The notes under the pieces are model-generated. The model made no database searches. It was not told the origin of the DNA and saw only the letters and a list, made by a program, of their open reading frames with translations. A program made the translations under genes and the position numbers. Positions 13,438 to 27,100 of a stretch of DNA of 64,000 nucleotides are shown in pieces. Source of the stretch: Gyrodactylus bullatarudis (lineage: Eukaryota; Platyhelminthes; Monogenea; Gyrodactylidea; Gyrodactylidae); the NCBI GenBank assembly GCA_012064415.1, contig SSNU01000311.1, positions 436,503-500,502 of the forward strand. The letters are read 5' to 3'. Within the stretch, counting starts at the first letter, position 1, and the number at the start of each line of letters is the position of its first letter.

Positions 13438-16400
13438 TCAAAACTCCTGCGTCTGGACTGGGAGTTGGTAAACGGAACTTTTATTGACGATGTTCATCGG
13501 AGCAAAACCATTATCAAAAAGACCAGCATTAGCATTTGGCTGACCAACACCATTCTGACTAATATTGATTGCAGAATTCTGTTTCGCTTGCAGAATGCTA
13601 TCACTCATTGCCGTAACTGATTGGCCGGTATTCGAAGTTGGCTGGGCAGCATAAAGATTATATCCTATGCTTGATGGATTAACTGATGGATTTTGTTGAT
13701 TCAACATATACAATGGATTCAAATTATTTTGTCCCAAAAGTGAAAAGCTCCCATCTTGTCCGATACCTCCGCATTGTGGAGTACCCGTTTGTGCTGACAT
13801 GATGACATTTAGATAATCCATAATTGAGTTGTTTTGTTGAATAGCTGGGTTATTTTGGTAAGAATTAAACAAAAGATCTTGGCATGGCTGATTTGTACGC
13901 TGGAGTGTCGGAACAGGAGATGGAATCGGTTGTTGATCAATAGATCTCGGCTGCTGAGAATTTTGCAGCAAGATGTTTTTCAACGCCAAATTCGTTGCTT
14001 GACCAGCAGGTAAATTGAGGCCATTATATGACATAAGATTTGCTTGATTAATAATTGGATTACTGTAGAACTGAGCATTTGACAGAGGCATGCTTAAAAT
14101 AATTACAAGAAATTAATTCACTTATCCTTAGTATATTTGATTTTAACTATTTTTTTTATCTTAAAATATATACTTTAGTAAGCAAATTCGCTAAAATTAA
14201 ATGGCATATCAAAATGATTTTTGTTAATCTTTAAAAAATCTTGATGATGTCGAGACAGAATTTTGATCAATTTAACGCAAATAATAGAATCAATACATCA
14301 TTGATTCTGCATATTTTTATAAAATAATTATAATCATTCAAAATGTTTAAGGCTTCTGAATATTTCTCTGGTTATTCACACATTCAACAACTACAAATTA
14401 ATGTAATGTGAACCGTTTTACTCATTTCTGAACGTAGAAGAGGCACACATAACACAGAAATCGTTATCACCAAATAGTGTGTTTTCTAATTTAAATAAGA
14501 GAATTAGCTGACACCCCTATTTGTCGAATCTCAGACAAATGTAAATTCCCAAGGCAGCCTCTTTGATTGATGAAAAGATCGAATAGAAGTGTTAGTTACC
14601 TGAGAACTACACATACGAAAAATGTATAGTGAGGGAAGAGAGAAGAAGTTTGATTTGACAAACACAAATCGGCAAATTGGATAAAGCAATGTAAATGAAA
14701 AATAACAAAAAGCATTTTTTAATTAGTTAGATGAAATAATCATTTTTTTTGTGATAAAATAGGATTCAAATTCAACACTTTGATATCGTCAACAGTAGTT
14801 ATGTAGTTATGAATTGTAGCTAGTTGACAAAAAGTGGGACAGAAAATTAATTTGATAAAATCTAACTGATCACAATGAAAGGCGAAAAAGATGATCCCTA
14901 GAAAAACAAAACAGTTCAGCTCCATAAGTTTCATTAATTTTTTAACAACACAAAACACAATAGAAAATATCTGTTGGTAATTATAATAGGAGAAATATTC
15001 GTTTCCGAAGATTAATTGATTTTGCCCTTATGAGTATAGTGCACTATAGTAATTGAGATTGAGAATTTAAAAATACTAAAATTTGAAGTTTTCAACAGAA
15101 AGGAAAAAGCAACTGGACAACAATAAATACAACAGTGATGAAATTTAAAGTTCAAAAATGGATTCATCTAAAATAAAATTCAAACACAGGAGACCACACC
15201 AGTAACAAACTTACAATATTGCAGATCCTTAACATTAAATTTTTATATTATTCATTTAGTGGTTACTTGAAAGTATATATGAAATATATTTTTTTAATAA
15301 AGTATTATCTTTGGATAATTCTTTATGCTTCCACGATATAAAATGCATGAAGAACAAGGTTGGAAAATAATATAAAGGTTCTCTTATTATTGGAGTAATA
15401 AAAAAGCAAGCTAAAATTATATACACATTCGACTTGGTTACTTAGTATACTGTAAGTAGAATTTTTTATTATGTTTTTTTCTTTTATTGCCAGGTGTTCA
15501 AATGAACTCATTCGCCATTTCTGCATTGCACCTTGAGAAAATAGTAATGATGAAAATTTTACAGAACCATTCATCCATGTCCTCAGAGATTAAATTTTAT
15601 GGAGAGGGTCTCGACCAGAAAATTAGTTTTAAAATAGATTTCTACTCAAGTGAAGGTTGAATGGAAATTCAAAAAATACTTGATATTTCAACCAACCATA
15701 TCCTGAAAATAACTCCATGATTTTCATAGTGGGGATGATGTTTACACAAAAAAATAATTAGGAACCAATTCTTCAGATCAGCGATAATTTTCCCTTCAAG
15801 CATAATAAAATCCAAGAGCAAAGTTAGGAATAAACAGATTATCTTTCCTACATCTAGGTATTGGGAGAATAGTCGAGAAATAAAACCTATAAACTACAAA
15901 CTACATACGCACACTGAATTGTAGAGAAAATTGGGGAATATATGAATTTTTTTAAATAAAAAATCATAAACGCTTTTACAATTCATTGCTTGTTAGCTTG
16001 AAGGGAATGCATAAAAGATATAAAAAAACAGTCTATACAAGAGAATTATAGGGAAATACCTCCATTTTAGATCAGTCAATTAATTCTCTTCTTTTATTAT
16101 CTTGATCCATCTTTCGGGAGCCTCTTGTTGGGGATTTCATTTATGATTCTATTTTTTACTACAAAAATGTAGTAAATTTGTGATAAGTTAAGTGTTTTCC
16201 TATTTCGATTACAATTCGTTAAGTGATAAGAATTTTAGTCGGAAGAAAAACTTGCAAGTTGATTTAGGTCCTTAAAATATGTTAACATACCTTGCAATTG
16301 GATTGAAAAGGCTTGTGGAGGCTGTAACAAAACCGGGGATTAGTTTTTACAGTATAAAAATATTTCTAATGAACAAACCTCCAGGCAATTGTCGGGGCTT

Positions 16401-19400
16401 GGCCCCAAGAACAGCAAGATTGACATTTGCCTTCCTACCATCGATGCAGGGATTCGGATCTCTGATTGCCATTAAGGCCTCCTCTGATCGAGCCATAGTT
16501 ACCTAGGAAATTGAAGAATCATCATTATTCCAATTATAGAATCTATTTTAGACTTTAAATAAAGCAGTATTATCAATTATCCAAGATAACACTTTAACCT
16601 CTGAATGTAGAAGAAAAAATGAGGAAATATTGACCTTTTTCAATTCCAAGTTCTACGTACTTGTTCTAATAAGAATTCAATCTTAATAATAATAAGGATA
16701 GTTGGTAGTAGTAATAAGAATAATGTTATCAATATCTGATCAGCCAAATTACAATTATGTAAATCAGAGAATATTGGTTGATGTGGAAGTAGGGAGAGAG
16801 AACCAAAACAACATCAACAAAATTACAATTACTCTACTAGGTTTGTTTGATTGAATGAATGAAATAGATTTTAATGTTTCTCCTTCATTTTTTGCTAGCA
16901 AACCAAACAAGCAAGATACTTTGAATGTGGAACCAAGTAAAATTGTATAATATGTATTTTATTTTTAAGCATAAAATAATTGAGATTTGAAAGATGCCCA
17001 ATAAGGGGTAATAAATTCTTCATTAATCGGGCTTGTATATGAAGAGTTTTTTTCTTTCAACAAACTAGATTTTTATCATTGATTGCATATAAATGGTGAA
17101 TGTTTCCTGAGTGAAAAGTCGCCCTAGATTTCCTTAGTTTTTATTTTTGAGCTGTATTCGTACTTAATTTGATGAGACAAGTAGAATAGTTCAGATAAGC
17201 ACCGAGCTAGGATATTCTTATATGATTTATTTATAACCTTTTCTGCAATAATAATCTTTATGATGTTTACTTTAGTGTTTAATGAAATTAGTCTGTCTCC
17301 AGGAAATAATGCCCGATAATCAATTCTGGAATCGAAATTGGATTTCCATCACCTTAACTTAGTCGTCTTAACTCTATTATATCAGATGGCTAATCTACCA
17401 CTTTTGTACAGTAGTTAATTGTTTTTCACAATTTCACAGAAATACCTATTAAATGTAAAAGAAATTACTGTATATTACTAGCATATCTATTTGGACAGGT
17501 CTTGCTATCAGTGGACTTGAATCAAACTGCGTAGTTTATCTCCTCTTCTTGGAATGGAATCCAGTACGAAGGAAAAGAATCAAATCAATATTTTGACAGA
17601 GAAAATAATTATCACAGTTAATTAGTAGAATGACGATAGTCTATAGTTTATGATCTTCATGAGTGTGCCACAACCTCACTCATTCTCTTTTAACCTTTTT
17701 TTAAACACTGTAAGCAAAATTGTTTTGTATGATTCCTCATCTTAAAGACGACAAATTTCTTACAAGAATTACTCCTCCAAGTTAACCCGGGAAATTAAAG
17801 GTAAAGTAGCTTGTGCAAAAAGTGTGAAATATCTATGCGGGACAATTGATTTCTCTCTCTATCTCTCTCTTGTCCTCCACCCTGTGTGCAATTAATAATA
17901 ATGTGATACTCTGTTATTTTATTCATTGTTTATTTCTAATAATAAATTCATTTCGATTGCCTACCCTGCTACACTAGTGGAACCCAAGCCTACATATACA
18001 AAATACAATATATACAAATAAATGGATAGTGGGAATGATCCACCCCAGCATCCAGTTCTCATCATCATGATCATCATATGGTTCAATTTCATCTTTGCTT
18101 GCCTCTCAGTATATTTATTCTTACAATGAAATCCACATTTTCTTTTCGCTTTTTTGACTTTATTATATCTATCTTCTAATACTACTAGTGTGTCTCGTTT
18201 AGGCAATGGAGCTAGAATGTGGGTTACTTTTTCGGGAATACGTGTATTACCTAATAGGTATTGATGAAAAAAATTAGTATACAATCATACCTACTGCATA
18301 AACAGGAAAATCATACAAAGAAAAGATTTTTTGCTTGTTTAGGAGGATTGAGAAATCCAAATACTGAAGTAAAGAATGAGTCCATAATAAATTACTATAA
18401 ATGGGATCTAGAAATTGAAGAATACTTTTATTCCTACTGAATAAAGAAAAAATGAAGAAAAAAGTGTTTTTGTATATTGTACTGAATGGAGAAATGTCAT
18501 AAAATTATATTTGGGCTGTCGTATAGTGAAGAATCAGAGTCATAAACAACCTTAATTTCATGTTCAAAGAATTTCTCTAGTTAAATGAAAAAGAAAAGAG
18601 GTAAAGCAAAACTAGAAAATTCAAAGGGAAAAAGGAATTTTTCAATTTATGATTCTTCTGACGAGAAAGGGAAAAATGAAAGAGAAATTCTTGAGGTGGG
18701 CGAGTGTGTTACTATCACCAAGAGAGGAATATCTACAACAACAATAACAAAAAAATTCAAGGTATACCATGAAAAACAATTGCAAAGATTCAAACAAAAT
18801 GAAAGACTATAAAAAGAAGAAAACAATCGCCAAAATGATTTAATTTTGTAAGCAGCGGCAGAAATGGATCATTAAATCAAGGTTGCATTGGGTTTAGGAA
18901 AATGTTTAGTTCTAATTTTCAGTATCTTGCTGGAATTTGGAGTAAACGGTTGAGGTTCCAAAGGAAAAGTGAACAAAAATATCGTCAAGTCTACTCAAAT
19001 GAGGAGTGCAGATGGAAAAAATAGGATCATCCTCTTTGTCTAATGGTGAAATAGGTTATTTCTGAATGGTAATACACAAAATTTATTCACTTAAAGTTAG
19101 CTAATATTCAGTCACTAGTAAACACCCCCCATTATCGAAGGATCAATTTTCAAGAATAAAAATCAAATCGAAATTCAACTCTCACAAAATTTAACTCACT
19201 AATTGTGATCTTGGTAAACGACTTCGGTAGATTTTTAAAGATCATAAATTCTCAACCTCATATCAGCTAACTATAGTTTTATCATTCATCCCTACAATCT
19301 ACATCGTAATCATAATTGCATCAGATGAGAATTAAAATTAGCCTGATTAGAGGAAGAAAAACAAGAGGTTTTTTCTTTTTTTCATCAATTATCATTATCA

Positions 19401-21978
19401 CTAGTAAATATACATTTTAATGTATTCTGTAGATATAGATGTATATAACTGTAATACATGTATTCTTTCTCGCTATCTCACAAGAAATAAAAGGGGAAAA
19501 ACTATCCCTCATTCCTTCTCAACAAAAAACGGAATAAAACCTCTTCCAAGAAGATCCTACAGTTACTACTACTAGTAATATAATTTTCTTTTTTATTCTT
19601 TCTCTTGTGCTGAATGTATTACACTGGAATTGTGTTGTTATTGTTGTAGTTGGGTAAAGGAAAATATTGTTTCATCAGATATTTGAGAGGGAATATATTA
19701 TTATTATTCAAGAGAGATAGTCTTGCTTTTATTATCCTCAATTTCTCTTCCTAAAGTAAAGTAGACTGAGGGTGTGATTGTGTGCTTAAATGAAAACTTT
19801 TTCATTATTATTCTTTCTTATTTTTGTTTAAAAACCCAAACTAGAGAAGTTGAATGGTGTATTTTTCAATTTTTTTCTCCAAGAATAAACAAGCGGTTAT
19901 CTAATCCAATAAACCAAAAATATGCCCTAATTTAAGGAGTAGGCTTATCTGAACAGATAGAGATAGACAAGAGAAACAGATGAGTTTTCCGATGAATTTG
20001 AAAATACAATTGAATTTCAGAATGCAAGAGAGAATTTATCACATTCTTCTAATCAATATCGTCACTTTATGATTGATCTGATATTCCTAAAATGGTTTCA
20101 TCACAAAAGATAGCATTACTGTCAAATTTTTATTGTCAGAGGCTTCTATCGAGAATTTCAAATAAAATTAAATCTTTATATTTAAATCCTTGATAGAATA
20201 AAGGTGCGAATTTGACCGAGAGCTAAATATCATTTCATTTGTAAAAAATTTTTGTTTTTAATTAATACAACAACCAAAAATACAATAGAATATGGAGAAA
20301 ATTAGTTTAACACTGATTCTGTTTTTTCAATGCCAGGTTTAAATGTTTACCTTCTATGCCAAGCAGGAATAATGTAATAAAAATTTTTATTTAAAAATAC
20401 TACGCTGAAAAATACTAATGCTGATCATGTTATTAACATCGTCACCAAATGATAATACAGTAACACAGTAGATATTCTTAAGACTTTTACTTGAATCGAT
20501 AATTTCCAGCGAGTGCTTGGAGGATACATTTTATTTATTACAGAAATATAATATTTTTAAATATTTTATCCTTTTTTACATGAGAATATTTTATATTTTT
20601 AAACTTTATTTATCCGCTTTATGAATTTCTATTCTAGGTACTGTATGTACTTATCTATACATTTATTTATTGGGTAATGTTGAACTGTAATTTTGGAAGA
20701 AAGACAAGAAGAAAGTTCACACTTTTTATGTCAAGAGAAGTTCGAAACATGCTATAGCAACTTTCATTGGGTTACGTGGAGTATTTTTAACAACTAATTG
20801 ATTTTTCATTCCTATGGAGCATCAGAAATTATAGCTACCTTGAGTATTTATTTCCAAATAATCATAATCGTAATAATGTATAGTCTTGGTTAATTTTATG
20901 TTCGAGTTGGTATTAGGAATTTAAACAACATCTTTTAGGAAAGTTCCTCTTCTTAACAGAATTTTATTAGCCTCTTGAAGCTTTTAAAAGCAAATTCAAG
21001 AATGTTAAGTTTAGAGATACTCTTATGAAAGCTTTTATTCATATCTTATGATACAATTACAATAATATTTCGAGTTCAAAGCTTATCCGATAAAAGTAAA
21101 TGTTTATATATTCGAAATCAATCTTTTGGTGAAAAAAACATGATCCATGATCAAATTACTATACATATCAAGGAGCAGTATAAAGAATTATTTTTTGGGT
21201 TCAAAGTTTTTTTTTCTTTAATCAAGATGATAAATTCTTGCCATAATCAATTTTTGATTTAGTTTAGATAATTACAGTTTACACTTGCTCATTGAAAATC
21301 ACAAATAAACTATTCGAAATTGGGTTAAAAATTTCATAAGTAAATATACAGGATTCCCATTTAAAAAAGATGTAAAAGTTTATGAACTTTCAACAGGAGG
21401 CTGTTAAAGATGATAATCTGAGCTTATACTTTTAGTGATAAACGATTTTTATTTTCGTTGATTCCTTTCACTTTTTGCCAGCATGATTCAAATCTACAAG
21501 ATACCTCCTTATAAATAAAGATACATGCAGTAAAAATCTCTCAAGTTTAGTTTAAACATTGTATATATATAATGTAGATATATTATTTTTTAAACTGTTT
21601 TTCTCTCAATATAAGATATTCTAAGACGTTAATTATACATTCTGTTCAATTTGAGAAAATTTCAGCATTGATAGATCAATGGTATTATTGATATATAATT
21701 TTTTTATATTCTATTAACTAACAACTTTATTTATCGCATCATTAAATATATCAAGAGTGAAATAAAATTTTCTTTAAACTCAACTCAATTGTATTAGTAT
21801 ATATCAATGGTGAACTCACAAATCCATAGCCACGACTCTTGCCAGTCTGACGATCTGTGATGACGACAGCCTCCTCAATTGTACCGAATTGTTTGAAAAA
21901 TTCTTTAAGGCTTTCATCAGTTGTATGATAAGGAAGACCTCCGACGAATATTTTTTTCAGCGTTGTATCTTTCTGCAT
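13438..21978 (-). CDS. RBM24: RBM24/RBM38-like RNA-binding protein (single RRM)
   Basis: Minus-strand exons 21978-21820, 16502-16379, 16321-16291 and 14092-13438 join in phase to 322 residues. The RRM occupies about residues 9-85: [12 protein letters not shown] (RNP2), [17 protein letters not shown] then VTMA across the first splice (RNP1), and [20 protein letters not shown], all diagnostic of RBM24/38 (SEB-4). These proteins bind GU-rich elements to control splicing and mRNA stability, notably in muscle. The C-terminal 230 residues are Asn/Gln-rich and not conserved, making it longer than the vertebrate proteins (about 235). Exon 3 is only 31 nt; it is needed to connect the RRM exon with the last exon in frame. 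The first intron is 5.3 kb. Confidence 0.9.
14093..16290 (-). other. RBM24/38 intron 3
   Basis: 2.2-kb intron starting gtatgttaac and ending ttattttaag on the minus strand. AT-rich; no coding segment or recognisable repeat seen. Confidence 0.75.
16503..21819 (-). other. RBM24/38 intron 1
   Basis: 5.3-kb intron beginning gtgagttc and ending ttcctag on the minus strand. It holds a CT-rich microsatellite at about 17853-17872 and one possible stray exon (17961-18284, see findings). Otherwise AT-rich sequence with no recognised gene. Confidence 0.75.
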
Positions 21979-22567
21979 ATTGATAATTCTTAAAGGATTA
22001 AACTCCCTTCTACACTTGATATGACAAGGTTAGGATTGAAGATTTTGAAGAAAAACTCTTCAACTAGACTATGAAGAGAATAATAAATTAGTGTATCACT
22101 ATTTTCCAGTGATCTGTGAAATTTAGTGTTGGAGCATAATCAATGAATTTTGATTGGTTAAGAAATTTCATTGGTTATTGGATAAAGTTGAAGAAATACA
22201 TTGATCAAAACACTAGTTAAATATTTAAAATTCATATATATTTAAAGCCTTATATGAGTAAGGTAAAAAGATTCCCAAAATTTATCGAGTTCTTGTTACA
22301 AAAGAGTATCCTATTTTGAATTTTACAAAATTTTTCCGAAAAAATTCTCACTTAAATTAATTATATTTTTTCAGTAACTACTGTAAAGTAATAATTGGTT
22401 TAAATGATAATATTTTATTATTTTTGAAAAATAAATAAACGTGCAGGTAAACTGAAATACAGTCCATTAATTACAAAATAAATGAAACTAACATATCTAA
22501 ACATTGAAATAAAGTAAAAGATATGAATGAATATAATTAACAGAAAAAATATCACTTTACGTCTTTA
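21979..22567 (-). other. Spacer between CAP and RBM24/38
   Basis: Holds the 3' UTR of the CAP-like gene and the promoter and leader of RBM24/38, both on the minus strand. No exon encoding a CARP domain is present here. Confidence 0.6.
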
Positions 22568-23750
22568 TCAAGTGGCTCGTACATGACGCATTTTCAAAAT
22601 ACGACCGGCATTTTGAATTTCACTAAGTAAATCAGCTCTATCAAAGTTTATAACTTTCTTTGGCGTAAACATTTTCTTTGGTTTATGTTCATTCACTGTT
22701 TCTTTCAAAGGTTTCATACCTTTATCCTCGAGATCCTTGAGATCACCAGTTACTGGTGGAGGGGGAGCATGCGGGGATGCCCAACGTAGACCTCCTGGGT
22801 AGTAACGCTTGACAATTCCACAAATGCCCTGAAGAACATCAAGCCATGATCTGACCCAATCAACATTTTTGGGGCGCCTAATATGAAATCAAAAGATATT
22901 AATAGGTAACAAAATATTAGAACATAAGAAAACATAGTCTAGAATTTTTATTTAACCAATAAAAGAGTGGTTATGGAGTAAATTGTAAGGGAAAATTATC
23001 AGGATTAGATTAGAAAATAATCACGACAATAATGAAACACGAATACATGACATACCCTTTAGCTAAAGGTTTTGAAGAAATATGAATTAATATAGACCAA
23101 TATTGGGTATACTTAATATAACTTTTAATGCATGCTAATCAAATACCGCCTTACCGATCTAGACAATTTTGAACAATTTTATTAGAATACGTCTGGGCAG
23201 CGAGAAGCATTTCCTCAGTAAAGGTAACAGGATCAAACTTGAGCTTTATTAATATAAATTTACTTACAACACTTATCCAGCTCAGCATTAAAATAGAGTC
23301 ATTGATGATGGTAAGCTCATGAAAATTTGATTTTGATCTATCCTCTGGAACTGTAGTACCGACTTCCATAAATACTTTTGATAGAGGAACTAGAATACGA
23401 TCTAAATCCTGCTTCTTAGGCTGGGAATATTTAACTGTTAGAGAAATTATGTTATAAGCCTCGTCAAAGGCTTTTTGGACTAGTAAAGATTGTTTTTTGA
23501 CTTCGATGCTAACAGATTTACTGGCGTTCATGTAGTTTTGAAGTTTTTTATCAATCAGTTTCTTAAATGCTCTCATGCCCGGAGAAGGGCCCGATACAGA
23601 ATCAAGTTTTACCGAAGCTTCTAGTCTTGAAACAACAGTTTCTAATCTTTTAAGTAAGGGATCATTTTCATCAAGCTGATACTTATCAACCGAAGTTAAT
23701 CTAAAGTTCAAGAAATTGAACTTTGACTTTTTATCAGACTTGCTAGTCAT
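22568..23750 (-). CDS. CAP: Short adenylyl cyclase-associated protein (CAP): HFD + WH2, no CARP domain
   Basis: Two exons, 23750-23155 and 22877-22568, join in phase to 301 residues. Residues about 15-230 are the helical folded domain of CAP/Srv2: LKRLETVVSRLEASV at the oligomerisation end, then DLDRILVPLSKVF, ELTIINDSILMLSWI, NKIVQNCLD, VDWVRSWLDVLQG and YPGGLRWA. A very short proline run (PPPP) follows, then a C-terminal WH2-like actin-binding motif, RADLLSEIQNAGRILKMRHV, and a stop. CAP recycles cofilin-bound actin; the HFD binds cofilin-actin and the CARP beta-helix drives nucleotide exchange. The CARP half is missing and has no room downstream. An upstream in-frame ATG at 23786 would add 12 residues. 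Confidence 0.85.
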
Positions 23751-23786
23751 TCGGAGAAAAATATTAAAATTGTCACAGGAATACAA

Positions 23787-24161
23787 AGCAAGTTTCTAAG
23801 TTTGGTTAGGATAATTTTATTTAAAAGCGCACATTGGCAAAGTTTTAAATCAAAAATAAGTAGATGGGTCACTGTGGTTTCTGTTGCTATTCCTTGCTGT
23901 TATTTTCAGGTTAGTCGAAATTCAGGATTTAACGTACACGCCCATTTCAATCCCTGAAGTATTTCAATTTATTTGAGTACATTTGAAGAATTTCAACACC
24001 ATTACCTTGTGTTTCCAAAGAGCTTTGGGTTTAGAATCAAATTAGATTGTTAATAGTTACTTGTAAGTAAGGATGATTAAAATTATTAAAAAAACGATTT
24101 TATATCATCAATGATGATTCATCATAGCTAATTTTAAGATTAAGAAGGCATTATTAAACGA
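23787..24161. other. Spacer between CAP and the Rab11-FIP-like gene
   Basis: Same-strand neighbours; holds the FIP 3' UTR and CAP promoter. Nothing else recognised. Confidence 0.5.
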
Positions 24162-27100
24162 TTAGTTAAAAATTGCTTTCATATTATCTGGGAATACTAA
24201 CCATTGCTTTTCTAATAATTCAATAGGACCATTTTCGAGAATTCGAAATCTTAATTTGCAAAGATCAAGACTTATGCGATCAACATCAGAATTTAGCTCT
24301 CCAACTTTCTTTCTTAAACTCTCGTTTTCCATAGTTAAATCGTAGATCTTCTCCTCTAGCTCGAGAATTGTCTCAGAGTCCCCTTTTTTCGCATCATCTA
24401 AAATAATTTGCAAAGTTTCCAATCTTGTGAAATAAACGTTTAGTGAGAAACTAACTATAATAAGGTTCAGGGTTATAGTTAAAGCTAGTCTCAACTTTAG
24501 TTGGTATAACTTCATTCACAGGTTTATTCATTGGTTTTACTGAATCATATGTACTTATAAAGCTGTCTTTTGATATTTTCTTTTCGTTGGCCGAGTATTT
24601 CGAATTGTTCTGATTTTTTTCTGTAAAACGGAATGCGTATTAAAAAATTAATTCTCAACACTTTTTGATGACAAGATTTTGATCTAGTGTAATAACTTGT
24701 TCTTATAGCAATAAATATTTCTCACCGATTAATATGGGAAAGTTTTTTCTTCGATCTGATAATACTGGAGTGTTCGCAAGCAATGATATGGGATTCGAAT
24801 TAGCAATTGATACCTTTTTTGTTTCATCGGTCAAGTTTTCTTCGAATTCATCGAAAATGTTATATCTAGGTTTTCCTGAATCAATAAAATTGAAATATCA
24901 AAGTTTATTATCAAGAGTTTAGAATGAAATTAGATCTTACCATTATAGCTTTCGTTGGGTTTCAACTTTGATTCGGTTTCACCTGATTCAAAGAATTCAA
25001 TTTAACTGAAATTTCAAGGGGAAAAACAAACCTGTATTTTTTGGGGATAAAATTTGGTCTAATTCGTTGGATACTTGACTAAGGCTTTTCTCAAGCTCCC
25101 GTTTAGACTCATGTTCATCTAATGAGATAAAAATTTTATTAGTAAAGATTAAATTATGCAGTTATATATTGCTTACACTGATCATTTTTTTCGTCAATAG
25201 TTTCTTCAGACCAATAACGTTTCGCAAGAGAATTCTTCGGCTCCTCGGTTGTGGTATCTGGTAGGCCAGAGTCTGATTCGTCACTTATAGACTTGGCAGT
25301 TGAAAATGGCTTTTGACCTGAAAAAATAAAAATCAGTAAATATTTTTGAAATTGTCAGTGTCAGTGGCTCCCAAGAATTCTGTAATTTCATTTATTAAAG
25401 TAAGCGAAATTGACATCTTTCTTTTGAAGTTTTTTTTCTCTTCAATAGTTTTATGTTTTTAAAAAATTAAAAAGTCGATCTGGAATATGGCTCTTGATGG
25501 GAGTATGGTGTGAAGCAAAATAGGAATCTTTATTGGGGGATGAGAGACTAAAAAGGGATGCTGCGGCCGCAATTCTTCGAAGCCATAATTGAAACATATT
25601 TGCCATCTCCAAGAGTTTCTTGAAAGAGTGAGGGCCAAGATAGGAGCGAAGATTAAGGTATTGAATCCTTTCCAGAAATTAGACATAAAAGTCCTGCAAC
25701 ATGGTCAAAGTATGGAAAAATAGCTATTTTAAGAAGTCTTGTATAAAAAGACATGAAGAACCTTTTTGAAGAAATAGCATTTAAAGTATAGCATGGCTCT
25801 TGACTTTGTTAGAGCATTATCTTTAGTGCTAAGCTTCGAGTTGTAGTTAAGCCTGAGGTCATTTGTGAGCTTGATGATTGGTAGGGCTCAATTGGGATTC
25901 TATTTGAGAGGATCAAACATTTTTGTTTTCGAATGATTTAGACATAGACTGAGAGGGTTCAATATGATCCATTTTGCTTCTGATTATATAATTCTTCCTT
26001 TGGAGAGGAAGAAGAATTTTAATATCATCAGCATATTCGAAGTATCTACTTGCGAGAAGAACAGATTATAAAGGGCAGGGCCAATAACTGATCCTTGAAG
26101 AACACTCGATATGTTATTCTTCCTTGGGATGGATAATTGCTAATTCGTAACATTGTCCTCTCTTTTGAAATGTAGATAAGATAAGATAATAATTATATTG
26201 AGAGAAATTATAATTGCAAGGAATGCATGATATAATACAGAGAAGAACGAAATTCTTCGACTGATGACAATGTCGCCATTCACAGATCTCATACAATAGT
26301 CTTCTCTCTAGCCTCTCTCGATTGAGACATTCTTTATCAGCTGATTCAATTATGAATTACACAATGACTGCATTTTGACTCAATACTATTATTGATCATA
26401 ATTGCATTGGTTAGAGAGAAATAATTTAGACAAAGCACCCCTTTTTCTTGATTTGATTTCGATATAATTGAATAATCATGGCGTCAAGTGAGATGTTGTG
26501 AAACTCAATGACACTTCCACCAAAAAAAGTCATAAAAATCACTTAGCAATGTTAATTAAGAGTAATTTTATCATACATTGTCACATGATGATCAATAAAT
26601 ATCATAAGATTATGGCAGGAAAGTTTCTTGTACTCTGTGTCAATTAAAATCATTAAAATATTTTGGTATTCTAATTAACTTTACAGAATATGTTTGTCTA
26701 TAAGTGCATATTTTCATTTTTTGATTTTTTTCTTCAATTCAAAATTATATAAATATTTAGTATCCATCAGGGAACTTAAAATTTTGGATTATATCGATTG
26801 ATACTTAAAAGTGAATCCTAAATGATTGGAAAGATCTAATGATCGATAATCTTTCATTAAGATGAAACTTTCAAGATGAAAAACTGAGTAAACGAGACAA
26901 ATCGAGAAAAGTGCTCAAAACGGTTTACAGTTTGGAGATTGAGACTCCTTACTTCTCTTCTAGAGATATGTATGAAGATATATATATTGAAAGAAAATCT
27001 TTCTCTAGAACTTTTAGTCTTAGTCTGGTACTTTGCTTAGAAAAGTGTATAAATTTCATGTTCCCGCATAGCCTTTGAACTTGTGTGTTATTATGTACGG

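Noticed and set aside
18585..18812. Lysine-rich 75-codon plus-strand frame
   Set aside because: Low-complexity A-rich DNA inside an intron, no splice context or family resemblance.
24398..24515. Apparent transmembrane N-terminus of a 117-residue protein
   Set aside because: Hydrophobic translation of a short intron; the acceptor at 24398 starts the true last exon of the FIP-like gene.
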